NCBI GenBank assembly: GCA_951640165.1
Contig: OX621254.1
Location: 22,666,001 to 22,730,000, forward strand
Source: Pseudoips prasinana
Lineage: Eukaryota > Arthropoda > Insecta > Lepidoptera > Nolidae
Reading direction: 5' to 3'
Length of the DNA: 64,000 nt
Shown in pieces: positions 12,116 through 24,263 of this stretch. Below the pieces are notes generated by a model. The model was not told the origin of the DNA and did no database searches. It saw nothing but the letters and a program-made list of their open reading frames with translations. Both the position numbers and the translations under genes were made by a program. Numbering within the stretch: position 1 is the first letter of the stretch; the number at the start of each line of letters is the position of its first letter.

Positions 12116-12268
12116 CCATTAGTAATTAAAGTAACTTTCAGATGTCCATCTAACTTGGATTCGAGAATTACATGGCTTAAATTAATTGTTCGTCCAAACT
12201 GGGTTCCCATGAAAAATTCATGTATATGCAGTAAGCATTTTGAGGAAAAAAATTTACAAACGCGATGA
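12116..12268 (+). pseudogene. THAP-domain remnant of P-like transposase
   Basis: The 50-codon frame ending at TGA 12,266 contains WLKLIVRPNWVPMKNSC followed by ICSKHFEEKN. This is the second half of a THAP zinc finger: conserved Trp, then W-x-P, then the C-S-x-H-F motif. The first Cys pair is not readable, because the frame upstream has a stop. THAP domains bind transposon ends in P-element transposases. The 118-codon ORF on the opposite strand here is a shadow. Confidence 0.7.
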
Positions 12269-12598
12269 GCGAAATTAATTTTGATGAAATATCGAATTAG
12301 GTAGATTACCAGACTCATCTAAAGATTGCACACAATTTGTTAAATCGGTCGTACAATAGTTTGCAGGATTTGTCATCAAAAAAATTTGAAGGCAAATACA
12401 TTACTTTAACAGATACGACACAGTTTTTCCTAACTAATGTAGCTGGTAACGTACACACAATATTGTATATTATCTGTTTTTTGCTCCATTAAATATTTGT
12501 ATTTGTAATTGTGAGGTTTGTTTGGTATCTCTTATACAAGCTCGGGCTGACTCTTTAATAAGTCGTAAACTGACTTTGATAAACACGGTATTGGATGG

Positions 12599-13000
12599 AA
12601 AAGCTGTTAGAGCCATTAATAATCTTGGCCCGAGAGTGTCTAAGAGAAAAGTTCAAAGAGGTTAACATCCTAACTGTAATATAAATATCGATATAAGAAT
12701 AATCGTATGTTGCAAACTTACATACGGCATTGCGACATAATCCAAACCCATCTCCACTAAATAAGTAAATCATCTATAGGGTAATGTACATATAAGATTC
12801 TATAACAAACCTCCCAATGATATTAGAGAATTGTCTACGAATAAGTTTAAAATAATTATTAAAGCCAAATTGTATAGCAGGGCATATTGCAACATTTCTG
12901 ATTATTTAAGTGACAAAAATGCTTGGGATCGAGTTGTTCTAAGTCAACACACAAACAATATGTAATTAAACTTAAGTAAATTTTATTTAAAAAAAGGATT
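12599..13000 (+). pseudogene. LINE ORF2 C-terminal fragment inside the P-like element
   Basis: The stretch reads LARECLREKFKEVNILTVIS, then after stops FYNKPPNDIRELSTNKFK and YLSDKNAWD, ending with a stop near 12,964. This is the C-terminus of a LINE related to the one at 14,326-14,736. Its 3' UTR (about 12,960-13,050) recurs inverted at about 52,205-52,380. Confidence 0.6.
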
Positions 13001-13639
13001 CCTACTGAGTTATCTGGCACTGTTTTTCAGTAGCTGCCACGTCCTGTACTGCACAGTAGGGTAAAAAATGACGATTCCACATAAAAGTCATTTTAAGCGT
13101 TTAAAGTATATACGCTCACTAAATTGTCAAACGGCGAAGAGTTAAGCGACAACCGACAACTCTATTGCGAAAAAAAAAGAAATAAAATGTCTTCGGAGTT
13201 TTCCTTAAATATTCCTACTTCACGTATCGTAGTTTCAGCCATGCAAAATCCCATCCCATCCTATTTTAGTATTATTACTGTTACTGATTAATGTTATCGA
13301 TATTAATGTGAAAATCGACATGACGTACATCATGTTAATGTCAATATGTTGGTTTCGTTTGACAGCTCTTGTTTTTTGCTCTATTCCTTAGGTATACTAA
13401 CTTTATAGATCCAACACAGCAAAAGTTAGTGATGGGTTTAACTGTCAATGCAACAATTTCGAGAACTCATTTTCTGAGCCATCTTTATTATACGTCAGTT
13501 TTTATGCTTTTTCAGAACAGTAGTTGTAATATATAATTTTCTGTCCGATAACAAATAACAAGTTTGATAGAGATCTATTGTTATCGATTGTCTCATTTTT
13601 TTTAAAACATAATTTTTATTAAGGCTCGCTGCGCTCGCT

Positions 13640-15345
13640 CTTAAATAAATAAAAAAGGTTTTTATTCACGTAGACTTTAAAAAAGCGCTTGTAAATAGTC
13701 AGAACATGTTTGTAGTAATATAGTTGTATACATTAGATATTATTTCTAGTAACATAGATATTTAGGTACATCTTGTATGAAAACATTTATAAAATTTATT
13801 TTATTACAGAAATGATATTTAGCTAGCTCGTATCAAGTTATTGTCAAGAGATTATGTTTAATTATCTAGTTTAAGTCTAATATTTTTACTACATATTGTC
13901 AATGGTTCTGTCTATATTAAAGGTATTATTATTATGACGGACCTTGTGTTAATAACGACGCTCGCGCTTTAATGCTACCACCGGATCCAATGCGCCCCAA
14001 CTGAGCAGACCCAGCGAAACAAACTCAGTGGGTTCATCTACTACCGGTTTCAACACGACCCAGTTGAGACGGTCCGGCGAAACATACTCAAGCGGGCATG
14101 AACACGGGATTTGGTCCAATTAGAGTAATTATTTAGTAGGCAAACACAATATATGCTCGATCGGTTGTCTGAATGCTTATTATTTTAGATTATATTTAGG
14201 TATACAAAAGAAAAACTTCGAAACAATAACATTATTCATCTTGAGACAGAGTCAATAATTTTAAATTAAGTATATGATAGCAATCATTTACAGATAGTTC
14301 ACGTAACACAGCAGATCAGTCATGTCTATATGGCTACAAGATCTCCAGCGAGCAATGTGCAGGTAGGAAGTGAGAGCCAGACGTCTTTGTCATCGATGTA
14401 CTCTTTAGTGGTGTAATAACCCCTAGCCATAAGTATACATTTAATATGTGTTTTAAAACTTGTGTCAGGCAGATCAGTAATTTGAGTAGGAAGCTTGTTA
14501 TAAAACCTAATACAATTACCTAAAAATGATTTATTAGTTTTGCTTACTCTAAAGCCTGGCATGGCTAGTTTGTTTTTATTCCTAGTATTTATATTATGCA
14601 GTTCACTTTTCTTTTTATAATTATGAATATATTTTCTAAAAAACATTCTCTCAGATTCTAGATATGGATCTAGCTTGGATTTAGCTGCGCCTCCCCACAC
14701 CGGGATGTAGTACGTCAGTACATTTAGCGAGAGCAACGTAAATTACATTCAAAACGTTTTTTTGTGAACCATCTATTTTGATGAGGTTAGTTGAAGCTAC
14801 ATGTCTAAGTGTCTTAAATATCCAAATAAGTTTTCTAATTCTTCCATTCATGTATTTAAGATGGGGAAACCAAGATAATCGATGGTCAATTATAACGTCT
14901 AGATGCCTAGTGTCTGTTACTATTTTGATCGTAGCACATGATCAGCTATTGATTTGATACTAAAATCGTCAGTTGTGTCGTTTAGTGATGCCAAAGCAAA
15001 GATAGCTTTTGTTGAATTTAATAAAACCTACTCAAGGTTGCAACTTTAGCCAACAATCAGCAATTTTAGCCAAGGCATGTTCAGTGTTGCGTCTGACATC
15101 CGTCCAATTATCTCCATAGAAGGCAACAGCTGTGTCATCAGCATAAGAGAAAATATCTCCATTCTTAACTTTTAGGTTGCAGGGGTCGTTATTGTGTGTG
15201 CCAAGCACAGCGGTGGGCCCAAGATACTTCCCTGTGGTACACCTAACAACACTTCTGCTTCTTCACTAATGTAAGAATATATTTTAACCCTTTGTGTTCT
15301 ACAAGAAAGGTAATTTTTAAGAAATGCTAGTGGATTGAAATGGTC
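13640..15345 (-). pseudogene. LINE RT and C-terminal fragment, minus strand
   Basis: Read down from 15,245, the minus strand gives LLGVPQGSILGP, then FSYADDTAVAFYGDNW with an intact YADD box near 15,140, then DTRHLDVIIDHRLSW, and the C-terminal ORF at 14,326-14,736 (TYYIPVWGGAAKSKL, FYNKLPTQITDLPDTSFK). Several frameshifts are present. The 3' UTR seems to extend to an A-rich tail near 13,645; its last 70 bp resemble 52,385-52,450. The element is absent from duplication copy B. Confidence 0.7.
13974..14110. repeat. Imperfect tandem repeat, two units of about 65 bp
   Basis: Units 13,974-14,037 and 14,038-14,110 share CTACCRCCGG-like starts, CCCARYTGAG and GGCGAAACA/AGCGAAACA blocks, and are far more GC-rich than their surroundings. 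They lie in the presumed 3' UTR of the minus-strand LINE. Confidence 0.5.
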
Positions 15346-15560
15346 GTTAAAATCTGGTCGCGCTGAATGATGTTTGTGACCCTGAGACTGAACGCTGTAG
15401 AGAGATATAAATGTTCGTCGCTATTATAGTTCAACTAGTCTATTTAACTTGTCGCTTTGGTGTTCAGTGCAGGAGTATCTGCCAATTATCACGCCACGAG
15501 ACGATTGCAAAAGCCGAAAATCCTGCTCCTGAGCACTATAACAACACCATGTGTTGGTTG

Positions 15561-15799
15561 CGGATCAGTGACAAATGATGAAAAAAAAATGATGCATTTA
15601 TAATTTATATTAATGTATTGATTACTTATATTTAATTAGAGAAAGAAAATGATTTATTAAAAAAATATCTTGTTTTACTTTAGTTGACTTCCTATTTGCA
15701 TGTTGTTTTGTGTTATGTTAATGAGAATCTTGTGTACGCCTGAAATTGAAAAGACTGGTTCTGTTTGGTGTACCATATTATATATAAATAAATATTTAA
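15561..15799. other. AT-rich unassigned interval
   Basis: Between two blocks that match duplication copy B, this stretch has no counterpart in copy B and no recognisable coding or repeat signal. Confidence 0.3.
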
Positions 15800-15907
15800 T
15801 GAAACTTGCTATAATCTACCCCACGTACAAGCCGCAATAGCATCCCAGTAAATGTTTGTCCTTCCTTGCTTGAATTCCTTGTTGTAAATGTTCGTCCCGA
15901 CATCGTT

Positions 15908-16030
15908 TGTATTGATAATTTTGCGCATAATTTTAGTAAGAATTGCAAAACAATCGTACAGGAAAAGGCATTGTCTGATCACACAGCTCAAATACTTAAA
16001 TGCACCATAAGTATCATAAGTTATGGTGGA
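15908..16030 (+). pseudogene. LINE endonuclease-domain fragment
   Basis: The frame reads CIDNFAHNFSKNCKTIVQ and then EKALSDHTAQILKC. The SDH triplet is the last catalytic motif of APE-type LINE endonucleases. Only about 40 codons survive. Confidence 0.5.
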
Positions 16031-16129
16031 TGGCGTAAAAGAATGAGGATATAAAATACTTATAATGTTGTGTGTCTTGAAAATATGCAATTCTTATAAT
16101 CATATCTAAATAGTTTATCGTTCTGAGAT

Positions 16130-19100
16130 ATATGTATATAAAATTGATGCTTGCTGTGTGGTGACGGCCTAAGAATATCACCACCCCCTCTCATCCCGTG
16201 GGGGGACGTAAAAGTCGTCCCGAGGGAAATATATACACCAGAGAACGGGCAGCAGCGTTCTCCTGAGTACCATGTTCACCTTACTGCGATCGCCAACCCG
16301 TCTGCCAAGCGTGGCGATTATGGCAAATCCCCTCAAATGATGGACACAACTAAACCGCGGCCCCCAGTCCCCGGCAGCCCTGCTATTCCCGGCCGTGGTA
16401 ACAGCCGTGGTTACGGCAGGGCAGGGGGTGCTAAGAATCCCCGGCAGATTCCACGTTACCAAAAACGACGACCTCTGGCCCTGGCAACGTTTAACACACG
16501 AACACTGCGGTCCGACGAGAAGATAACCGAACTGGAGGAAGAACTGAGCAGGTTACATTGGGATATTGTAGGATTATCTGAAGTCCGAAGAGAGGGAGAG
16601 GACTCGATAATACTGAAATCCGGAAACCTGCTCTATTACCGGGAGGGTGACCAAATATCCCAAGGTGGTGTCGGGTTCATAGTCCACAAGTCCCTCGTGA
16701 ACAACGTAGTGAAAATCGAGAGTGTGTCGACGAGGGTTGCGTACCTTATACTCAGAATCACCAGGCGGTATTCGCTGAAGGTTATACAGGTATACGCACC
16801 TACTTCGACATACTCCGATGATGCAGTCGAGGTCATGTATGAGGACATTTCCAGAGCCATACATACCTCGAACTCTTATTTCACTGTGGTCATGGGGGAC
16901 TTCAACGCGAAGCTGGGCAAAGGAATCGGTGATGAGCTGAAAGTGGGGCAATTTGGAACCGGGGATCGGAACTCCCGAGGCCAGATGTTGGCTGACTTCA
17001 TGGAGAAGGAGGGTCTCTTTATGATGAATTCCTTCTTCAGGAAGCCGGCACATCGTAAATGGACCTGGGTGAGCCCCGATGGGAAAACTAGAAACGAGAT
17101 AGACTTCATCCAGTCGACGAGGAGACAAGTATTCAATGATGTCTCTGTGATCAATGCGGTTAAGACCGGGAGCGATCACAGACTGGTCAGAGGCTCGTTG
17201 AACCTAAATGTCAAACTCGAGAGGTCCCGACTGATGAAGTCTACGCTCCGTCCCATACCGTTCCACCTCCAAAACCCCGAACCCTTTCAACTCGAACTTC
17301 AGAACCGATTCGAATGCCTAGCAGACTGTGAAGAAGTGGATACATACCACGACAGGTTCGTGGAAGCTGTCCATACGGCCGGGTCTAACTTCTACAAAAC
17401 CCGCCGTACAAATGGAACCAAAAAGATCTCCGACCATACCCTACAGCTTATGGAAGAAAGGCGGAAAATGATTCTAACATCCTCATGTGATGCTGCCAGA
17501 TACAGGCAGCTCAACAGACAAATCTCAAAGTCTCTGACTCGCGACACACGCCAATTTAATACTATTAGTATAAAAGAGGCCATCGAGCGAAATAGAGGCT
17601 CTAAAGTGTTCGCAAGAGATTTGTCTATTGGGAAAAGCCAACTGACGAAGCTGAAGACTGAGGATGGTAGAATCGTCACGTCAAAACCAGAGTTGCTAGG
17701 TGAGATCGAGAAGTTCTACGGACTATACACGACAACGCGACTTCCTGTCAATAGTCATGCCGATCCAAGAGCAAGACTAACCCGACACTACACCCAAGAT
17801 ATCCCGGACGTCAGCCTGTACGAGATTAGAATGGCTCTCAAACAACTAAAAAACAACAAGGCGCCGGGTGATGATGGAGTTACAGCTGAGCTTCTGAAAG
17901 CGGGTGGTATACCAATCCTACGGGCCCTTCAGAAGTTATTCAACTCCGTCATACTCGAAGATCAAACGCCAAAAGCATGGCACAGGAGTGTGGTGGTGCT
18001 TTTCTTCAAAAAGGGCGATAAAACCCTATTGAAGAATTACAGACCCATCTCACTGCTGAGCCATGTTTACAAGTTGTTTTCGAGAGTCATTACGAATCGT
18101 CTCGAACGAAGGTTTGACGACTTCCAGCCTCCCGAACAAGCCGGATTCCGAAAAGGCTACAGTACCATAGACCACATACATACGCTGCGGCAAGTTATAC
18201 AGAAGACAGAGGAGTATAACCAGCCATTATGCTTAGCGTTTGTGGACTATGAGAAAGCCTTTGATTCTATCGAAACATGGGCCGTGCTGAGGTCTCTTCA
18301 AAGGTGCCAAATTGACTATCGGTATGTCCAGGTGTTAAAGTGTTTGTACGAAAACGCCAACATGTCAATCCGACTTCAGGACCAGAACTCGAAACCTATT
18401 CAATTGCAGCGAGGCGTGAGACAGGGAGATGTCATATCTCCGAAACTGTTCACCGCTGCATTGGAAGATGTTTTCAAACTTCTGGACTGGGAAGGCTTTG
18501 GCATCAATGTCAATGGCGAGTACATCACCCACCTTAGATTTGCCGACGACATAGTAGTCATGGCTGAGACCCTTGACGATCTCGGTACAATGCTCGATCG
18601 CCTCAGTAGAGTCTCTCAACAAGTGGGTCTGAAAATGAACATGGATAAGACGAAAATCATGTCGAACATCCATGTTGAACCCACTCTAGTCAAGGTTGGA
18701 GACTCTGCACTCGAAGTTGTTGAGAACTATATTTACCTAGGACAGACCATCCAACTAGGTAGGTCCAACTTCGAAAAGGAGGTCAATCGTAGAATCCAAC
18801 TCGGCTGGGCAGCGTTCGGGAAGCTACGTAATATCTTCTCATCCCAAATACCGCAGTGTCTCAAGTCGACCAGTGTGTGTTGCCAGTGATGACTTACGGA
18901 ACAGAGACGTGGTCGCTCACTATGGGCCTTATCAGGCGGCTCAAGGTCACCCAAAGAGCAATGGAAAGGGCTATGCATGGAGATTCCCTGCGAGATCGTA
19001 TAAGAAATGCTGAGATCCGCAGGCGAACTAAAGTAGCCGACATAGCCCAAAAAATTGCCAAACTGAAGTGGCAGTGGGCAGGGCACATAGCTCGTAGAAC

Positions 19101-19316
19101 TGACGGCCGATGGGGCAGAAAGGTTCTCGAGTGGCGACCACGAACCGGAAGACGCACCGTGGGCAGGCCTCCTACACGGTGGACCGACGATCTTGTGCGG
19201 GTCGCGGGAAGCCGCTGGATGCGGGCAGCGCAGGACCGGCTATTGTGGAGATCCTTGGGGGAGGCCTTTGTCCAGCAGTGGACGTCTTTCGGCTGATATG
19301 ATGATGATGATGAGAA
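16130..19316 (+). mobile_element. RTE-type LINE, nearly complete
   Basis: A single long ORF is followed at 19,298-19,315 by a (TGA)n tail, the usual 3' end of RTE elements. The same 3' end recurs as a lone stub at 57,890-57,940. No target-site duplication was identified. Confidence 0.85.
16151..19296 (+). pseudogene. RTE LINE ORF: endonuclease + reverse transcriptase, one frameshift
   Basis: Residues 1-105 are a low-complexity Pro/Arg/Gly-rich leader. An APE-type endonuclease follows (LALATFNTRTLRSDEK, VGLSEVRREGE, VVMGDFNAKLGKG, GSDHRLV), then a linker and RT (APGDDGVTAELLKAGG, NYRPISLLSHVYKL, FVDYEKAFDSI, RGVRQGDVISP, LRFADDIVV). All catalytic motifs look intact. The frame stops at 18,889, but the C-terminus (VMTYGTETWSL, WQWAGHIARR, RPPTRWTDD) continues at 18,856-19,296 in another frame. 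A small deletion near 18,860 is the only obvious lesion, so the copy is fairly young but defective. Confidence 0.9.
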
Positions 19317-19499
19317 TTGATGAAGCCAACGTGGCCTGCAATGCTTTTAAGGACACCTTGTCTCTGTTGTATCAACAGTGTTTTCCTGTGAATTATTTTT
19401 CTTTCAGCGTTATTAAAAAACAAAAATGGGTATTGAGAGGTATCTAAGTATGAAGAAAAATAAAAACGGAGTTATTGTGGAATTATCGCCTGAATTAAA

Positions 19500-21075
19500 A
19501 ATAAACAAAATAAAAACTGTCCCTTAAAGTACTCTCGGAAACTTAAAAGAATCATCAAACTGACTAAAAGACCACAGAATGACTACACAATAAAAATATC
19601 TGAAAATAGATCAAAGGACACTTGGCCACTTCTGTAGATGCCGAAATATGTTTACCATTATGTTACATTGTTAATCTATGTATTGGTACTGGTATTTACC
19701 CAGAAGCTTTAAAAACTAGTATAGTAAAGCCTTTACTTAAAAAAGCCAACAAAGATTTAATGGAATATTATAGACGTATATCTTTGGTTCCCATATTCTC
19801 TAAAGATATAGCAAAATATATAAACAATTGAACCCATACTTTGAGAAATATGAAATATTTTGATAGGAACAAAAGGCTTTTAGAGAAAATCACACTATAA
19901 ATATGGCCATCTACGACTTTCTGATCATTTTTGCTTCCAATTATGGAAAATGTGGATAGAGGGAATGCCATATGTGCCATATTCTGCGACATAACACAAG
20001 CATTAGGTTATGTGCAACATAAAACTCTATTGGACAAACTTGATGCATATGCTATTATGAGCAGTATACATAATTTGTTTAAATATACATGGAGAATAGG
20101 AAACAAATAACGGAAATCAGGAAAGTTAATGCTAGAACAAAAAAGGAAGAATAATTTTATTTTAATGAAACTCTTTACTCTACACACACTCTAAACACTC
20201 TTTACGATGTACTTGGGCCCATTTTATTTATACTTTATATAAACGATCTACTCCACCTCCACCTCCACAGTAACTATAGCGAATAAAAATAAATTGGATT
20301 ATTAAACTGACATTAACTACTCCTTAAATAATGTAATACAATGGCTTAAGAATAATAATTTAATCATTAATCTTAAAAAGACAGACATAATGCATTTTAA
20401 TCAAAGGGAATGAAACTAATCTTGACATTAAATATAATAATAATCCAATTAAAGCAGTAATAATGACGAAGTTTCTAGGTTTAACTATTGACATAACAGT
20501 TGACTGGAAATCGCACATTCAAGAAACATGTAATAGAATATGTTGTGCCGCTTTCACTTATTATAAAATGTCCTCAATAATAAATGTAGATGCACTAGTT
20601 GTTGCCTATTATGGCTTAGTAGAACGCTACTCAGATACAGAATAATTTTCTGGTGAAATTCTACAGAAAAGGAATGCATATATAAATCACAGAACAGGTG
20701 TCTCAGGTGCATGTTTAAATTAAAAACTATAGAAAGCTGTATACCGTACTTTCAACGTTACAAAATATGAACGTTGCCGTGCCTTTACATTTTAGAAACG
20801 GTATTTGTAAAAACCAACCCTGTTATATTTACCTGACTAAACGATGCTATTCTGCGAAATAGGAGAGACAATACAAAAATTTGTCAGTATACTCCCAAAA
20901 CGACACTTATGCGCAAAAGTATTTTTTGGCTTTTTTGGCTCCATCGACATATAATATTTTCCCAAAACACTGGAAAGAGTTAAGTAAAAATGAGCTCAAA
21001 AATCATCAAAGAATTTTTTTAATAGATAAACCCTACTGTGACATTAACGAATATTTAAAAGTAAGTCTCTAACTA
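19500..21075 (+). pseudogene. Old LINE ORF2, heavily degenerate
   Basis: Fragments appear in order across frames: PEALKTSIVKPLLKKANKD with YYRRISLVPIFSK (19,622-19,831), ALGYVQHKTLLDKLDAY near 20,010, VLGPILFILYINDLL near 20,210, FLGLTIDITVDWKSHIQE near 20,470, and a C-terminal NDAILRNRRDNTK region near 20,840. Many stops interrupt them. It ends in AATAATAATAA repeats at about 21,075-21,090. Confidence 0.7.
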
Positions 21076-21089
21076 ACAATAATAATAAA

Positions 21090-22112
21090 ATGTTTATTTG
21101 CCACAAAAACCACGATACATGCGATTTACAATAGGTCCTGTATCCCAAACTAGACTGAAGCCTGTATCGTGGGAGACAGTGCTCAGTCAAAAATGTGATA
21201 CAATAGACGGACGAGATATAAAACGAGGAGAACGGTGCCTGTAACGTTATAAGACGTTAGTTGATTTTTATTTTTTATGAGATATAATATCATGAGAACT
21301 AATATAATCCCTAACAATAAACAACTTTGCTTACTACTTGCATGCTTGGATGTTGTGTTTTTGGTATAATAATATTCTGATATACGTAGTCATAGGCTTT
21401 AAACATTGACTACTTTTTGTATTCGAACCTTTAATACGGTCTAATTCCAACGTGCTGAGCAAGAGTTGCGGAACATAGCGCAATTTTAACCGTTTAACCA
21501 CGATCTTAATTTGCGTCCAAAAACTAAATGACCGGGAGAACAAGTGTGTGCACGACAGCACCATGTAGATAACATACCGAACATACAATATACATTACGC
21601 AACAAAAACAATGTAAATATGTCAAAAACCAGTTTGACTAGGTCAGATGTCGGCCCGCAACCGGTTATAGGTTGCGGGAGATACCTGAATCTGAGTAACA
21701 TCGTGAATTGATATTTGAAATTACGTAACTTTAACATAGAAATTAGGTAGAACTTATGTAAAATAGTATTATAGTATGTAATGTAGTAAGTCGGTACGTT
21801 GCGTAAATATAGATTAGAGCTCTAGTTTTAAGTGTATAACGAGATATTGCACCTTAAAGTTAAAAGTTGAATATTGTTGTTTTCTGTCTTTATTTATAAA
21901 TAGTTTTGTATGATTTTTGGTGAAAATGTGTAAAATAACGAGATATAATTAAATGTAATAGTTTTATGACGATAATGATTCGTAGAATTTATATAAACAA
22001 CTTTTTGTGTATTTAGCATATTTTGTGAAATCAACATTATTTATTCGTGTTTTATTAAAAATAAGAAAAATACAGGTAAATAGGAATAGGTATGTAGGTA
22101 AATAACGCTAGA
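21090..22112. other. AT-rich interval without recognised genes
   Basis: No domain or repeat was recognised. The minus-strand frames at 21,334-21,588 and 21,486-21,737 have no motif. The right end adjoins a GC-rich hairpin. Confidence 0.3.
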
Positions 22113-22162
22113 ATACATAGATGTGAGCGCTCCAGCGCGCTGGCGCCCTCACATCTATGTAT
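22113..22162. repeat. 50-bp hairpin with GC palindrome in the loop
   Basis: Perfect 15-bp arms, ATACATAGATGTGAG at 22,113-22,127 and its reverse complement at 22,148-22,162, enclose a 20-bp loop that itself contains the 12-bp palindrome CCAGCGCGCTGG. Confidence 0.85.
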
Positions 22163-22480
22163 AGCGGCTATAGCGGCTGCCGCGCGTCTAGCCCCGGCGG
22201 GACGCTGCCCGTTTATTTTATATTGCTGAGGCGAGGGGGGAGGCCCATATTTAAATGCCGCGCGGGGAAACTGAGTTCGCGCAGCCGATGGGTGTGCATC
22301 TATATGTCCATGTATGCATTCTCTAAGGGGACATCTTTTGGTATAGGTAAGGTTTAGATGTAATGGTTTTTAATGGAAATAATAAAGAATACTGTTTGCG
22401 TCGAGGTGAGGATCGAATTTTATAGAACGCCACTTGCGATTTTGTATATATTGAGGGCCCGATCGGCGGTAGATTCATTC
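22163..22480 (+). promoter_or_regulatory. GC-rich leader with TATA-like and poly(A)-like signals (possible LTR)
   Basis: A sharply GC-rich block (22,163-22,290) is followed by TATTTAAA near 22,247 and AATAAAG near 22,379, just upstream of a BEL gag. This is the layout of an LTR promoter and polyadenylation region. It does not resemble the candidate 3' LTR at 39,598-39,824, so assignment to the BEL element is uncertain. Confidence 0.3.
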
Positions 22481-22600
22481 GCTACTGGGAGCTCACAGAG
22501 GAAAAAAGAAACTCTGTAAGAAAACGAGAAGAAAGGAAGAAAATACCACTAGTAACATCAAGAAAAGCAAATCTCTGCCTGAAATTTATAAGTAAAGTAT

Positions 22601-24263
22601 TATGAGCCCCCAGAGTCTTCGCAAGCCTACCCAATATTCATCCTCGGCGACGTCACCTCCGAAAACATCTCATGAGGAGAACCCTCAATGGTTTCAATTT
22701 TCTTAATTTCTTACTATAATAGACAACTTTCCTATAATTATATATATATCTTTTGCGGTTGATGGATGCTGAAACTTTAGAATCAGAGTATAACCTTGAT
22801 TTGGAAAAAATCTTTGAAAAAACTGAAGAATGTCTAGAGCTATTGTCTTGGCTTAAGGATACGTTATATGAATTAAAATATGCTCAAGGTGAAACCTCAA
22901 GTTCTAATACACGGTCAGAACTTCCGAAAATTAGACCCAAACTTCCACCGATCTCAATCCCTCAATTTTCTGGTGATTACAATCAATGGATGAGCTTCCG
23001 AGATTTATTCCGCTCTTTAATTCATGATAGTTTGAGTAAAATCGAAAAACATCATTTTCCTAAGACTAGTCTAACCAGAGAAGCTGAACAACTGTTGAAA
23101 AATTATTCACTAACAGAAGCTAACTATGATGACGCTTGGAAAAAACTAAACGAAAGATACGAAAACAAGAGAATGATTGTGAATAAAATCCTCAATCGGT
23201 TTTTAAGTCAAAAGACATTGACCTCGGAATCTGCGAAGGGCATAAAAGATATTTTGGATACCTCAAACCAATGTCTCACGTCCCTCACAAACTTAAAGAT
23301 CGATTCTTGGAATGCTATGGTCGTGCATATCCTAGTCTCAAAGTTAGACATTGAATCTCACAAACTTTGGGAACAGGCTTTAGAAAAAGCCACAACTATT
23401 CCTACATATGAGGATTTAAGCAGTTTTCTCGAGAAACAATTCCGAGCTATGGAAATGGTCAATGTTACGCAACCTCCACAAAGAAATACTGCAAAACCCG
23501 TTCAACAATTATCAAAAGTAACAACTGTTAAAAGTTTTGGTACTGAAGTCGAAAGCACTTGCACTTACTGCTCACAAAATCATTATATTTGCCACTGTAA
23601 AGGTTTTGCCTCTCTCCCCTTTCCTGAACGGCAAGATTTCATCAAGAAAAACAACATATATTTTAATTGCCTAGTAAAAGGTCATTCAGTGTTTAACTGT
23701 AGACAGAGTACGGTATGCAAAAAATGCGGACGTCGTCACCATACGCTATTGCATTTTACTTCTCCTAAGGATGACAAGGCTGTAGAATCTGATAAGGAGA
23801 AAGATACCTCAAAGGGTACTAGCACTCTACCGAAGATTTTGTGCAACGTAAGTGTGAACCTAAAAGCTGAAACAAGAGATGATCTGGTTATTTTAGCTAC
23901 TGCTATAATTAACATGGATTCAAAGTACAGCGGTATTTACTCATTAAGAGCTCTTGTTGATCAGGGTTCACAGGGTACTTTCATCTCCGAGGCAGCTGCG
24001 CAGTTGTTGAGTCTTAATCGCATTCCAGGCAAAATCTCTGGAATTTATAATTCCGCAGTGGTAACCACAAAGTCTATGGTCACTCCACAAAAGATCACGC
24101 AACTACCTTCATGGTCAATGCATATGTTTTGAAAAAACTCACTTCATTGTTGCCTACACGCGAATTTCCACAAGATACTTGGCCTTCATCTATGCAGTTG
24201 GATCTAGCCGATCCAAACTTCCACAAGCCAGGGTCTATTGATGTTTTGCTTGGTGCTGATGTA
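22601..24263 (+). pseudogene. BEL/Pao gag and protease, with breaks
   Basis: A short ATG frame at 22,601 (MSPQSLRKPTQYSSSATSPP) is probably the gag N-terminus, closed by a stop near 22,706. The main frame (ATG 22,762) has the BEL gag core (LPKIRPKLPPISIPQFSGDY, NQWMSFRDLF), two zinc knuckle-like clusters (CTYCSQNHYICHC; CLVKGHSVFNC) and the aspartic protease (LRALVDQGSQGTFISEAAA, with DQGS at the catalytic DSG/DTG position). A frameshift near 24,105 moves the last part to another frame, which ends GSIDVLLGADV exactly at the Tc1/mariner insertion. Confidence 0.85.

Larger units (their letters stand above)
11487..13407. mobile_element. P-like (THAP) DNA transposon with 8-bp target duplication
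   Basis: The left end begins CATTAAGTTAGTATACC; the right end, reverse-complemented, begins TATAAAGTTAGTATACC. The inverted repeats run about 30 bp to GGAATAGAGC. They are flanked by GATCCAAC at 11,479-11,486 and again at 13,408-13,415. The paralogous copy B sequence near 55,815-55,830 has the uninterrupted site. An 8-bp duplication, a terminal CA and an internal THAP remnant (12,116-12,268) fit the P superfamily. At 1,921 bp with no intact ORF it is non-autonomous. An old LINE fragment lies inside it. Confidence 0.85.
14..15905. repeat. Segmental duplication, copy A (TE-expanded)
   Basis: Blocks of this interval match 54,206-56,585 in the same order and orientation. The matches are 14-331 with 54,206-54,555; about 10,650-11,486 with 54,900-55,822; 13,408-13,480 with 55,815-55,905; about 15,345-15,560 with 55,995-56,320; and about 15,800-15,905 with 56,475-56,585. 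Stretches between the blocks hold transposable elements that are absent from the other copy. The unit carries exons 1 and 2 of a small gene and its upstream flank. By eye, exon 2 differs at 3 of 117 bases and exon 1 at 11 of 140. Block edges are approximate. Confidence 0.85.

Noticed and set aside
11962..12318. 118-codon minus-strand ORF as transposase
   Set aside because: The recognisable THAP motif is on the plus strand; the minus ORF is its shadow.
16178..17679. Several long minus-strand ORFs within the RTE element
   Set aside because: All are antisense shadows of the plus-strand endonuclease/RT frame, whose catalytic motifs are clear.
22163..22480. Firm call of a BEL 5' LTR
   Set aside because: No sequence match to the candidate 3' LTR at 39,598-39,824, so only a tentative regulatory call is given.
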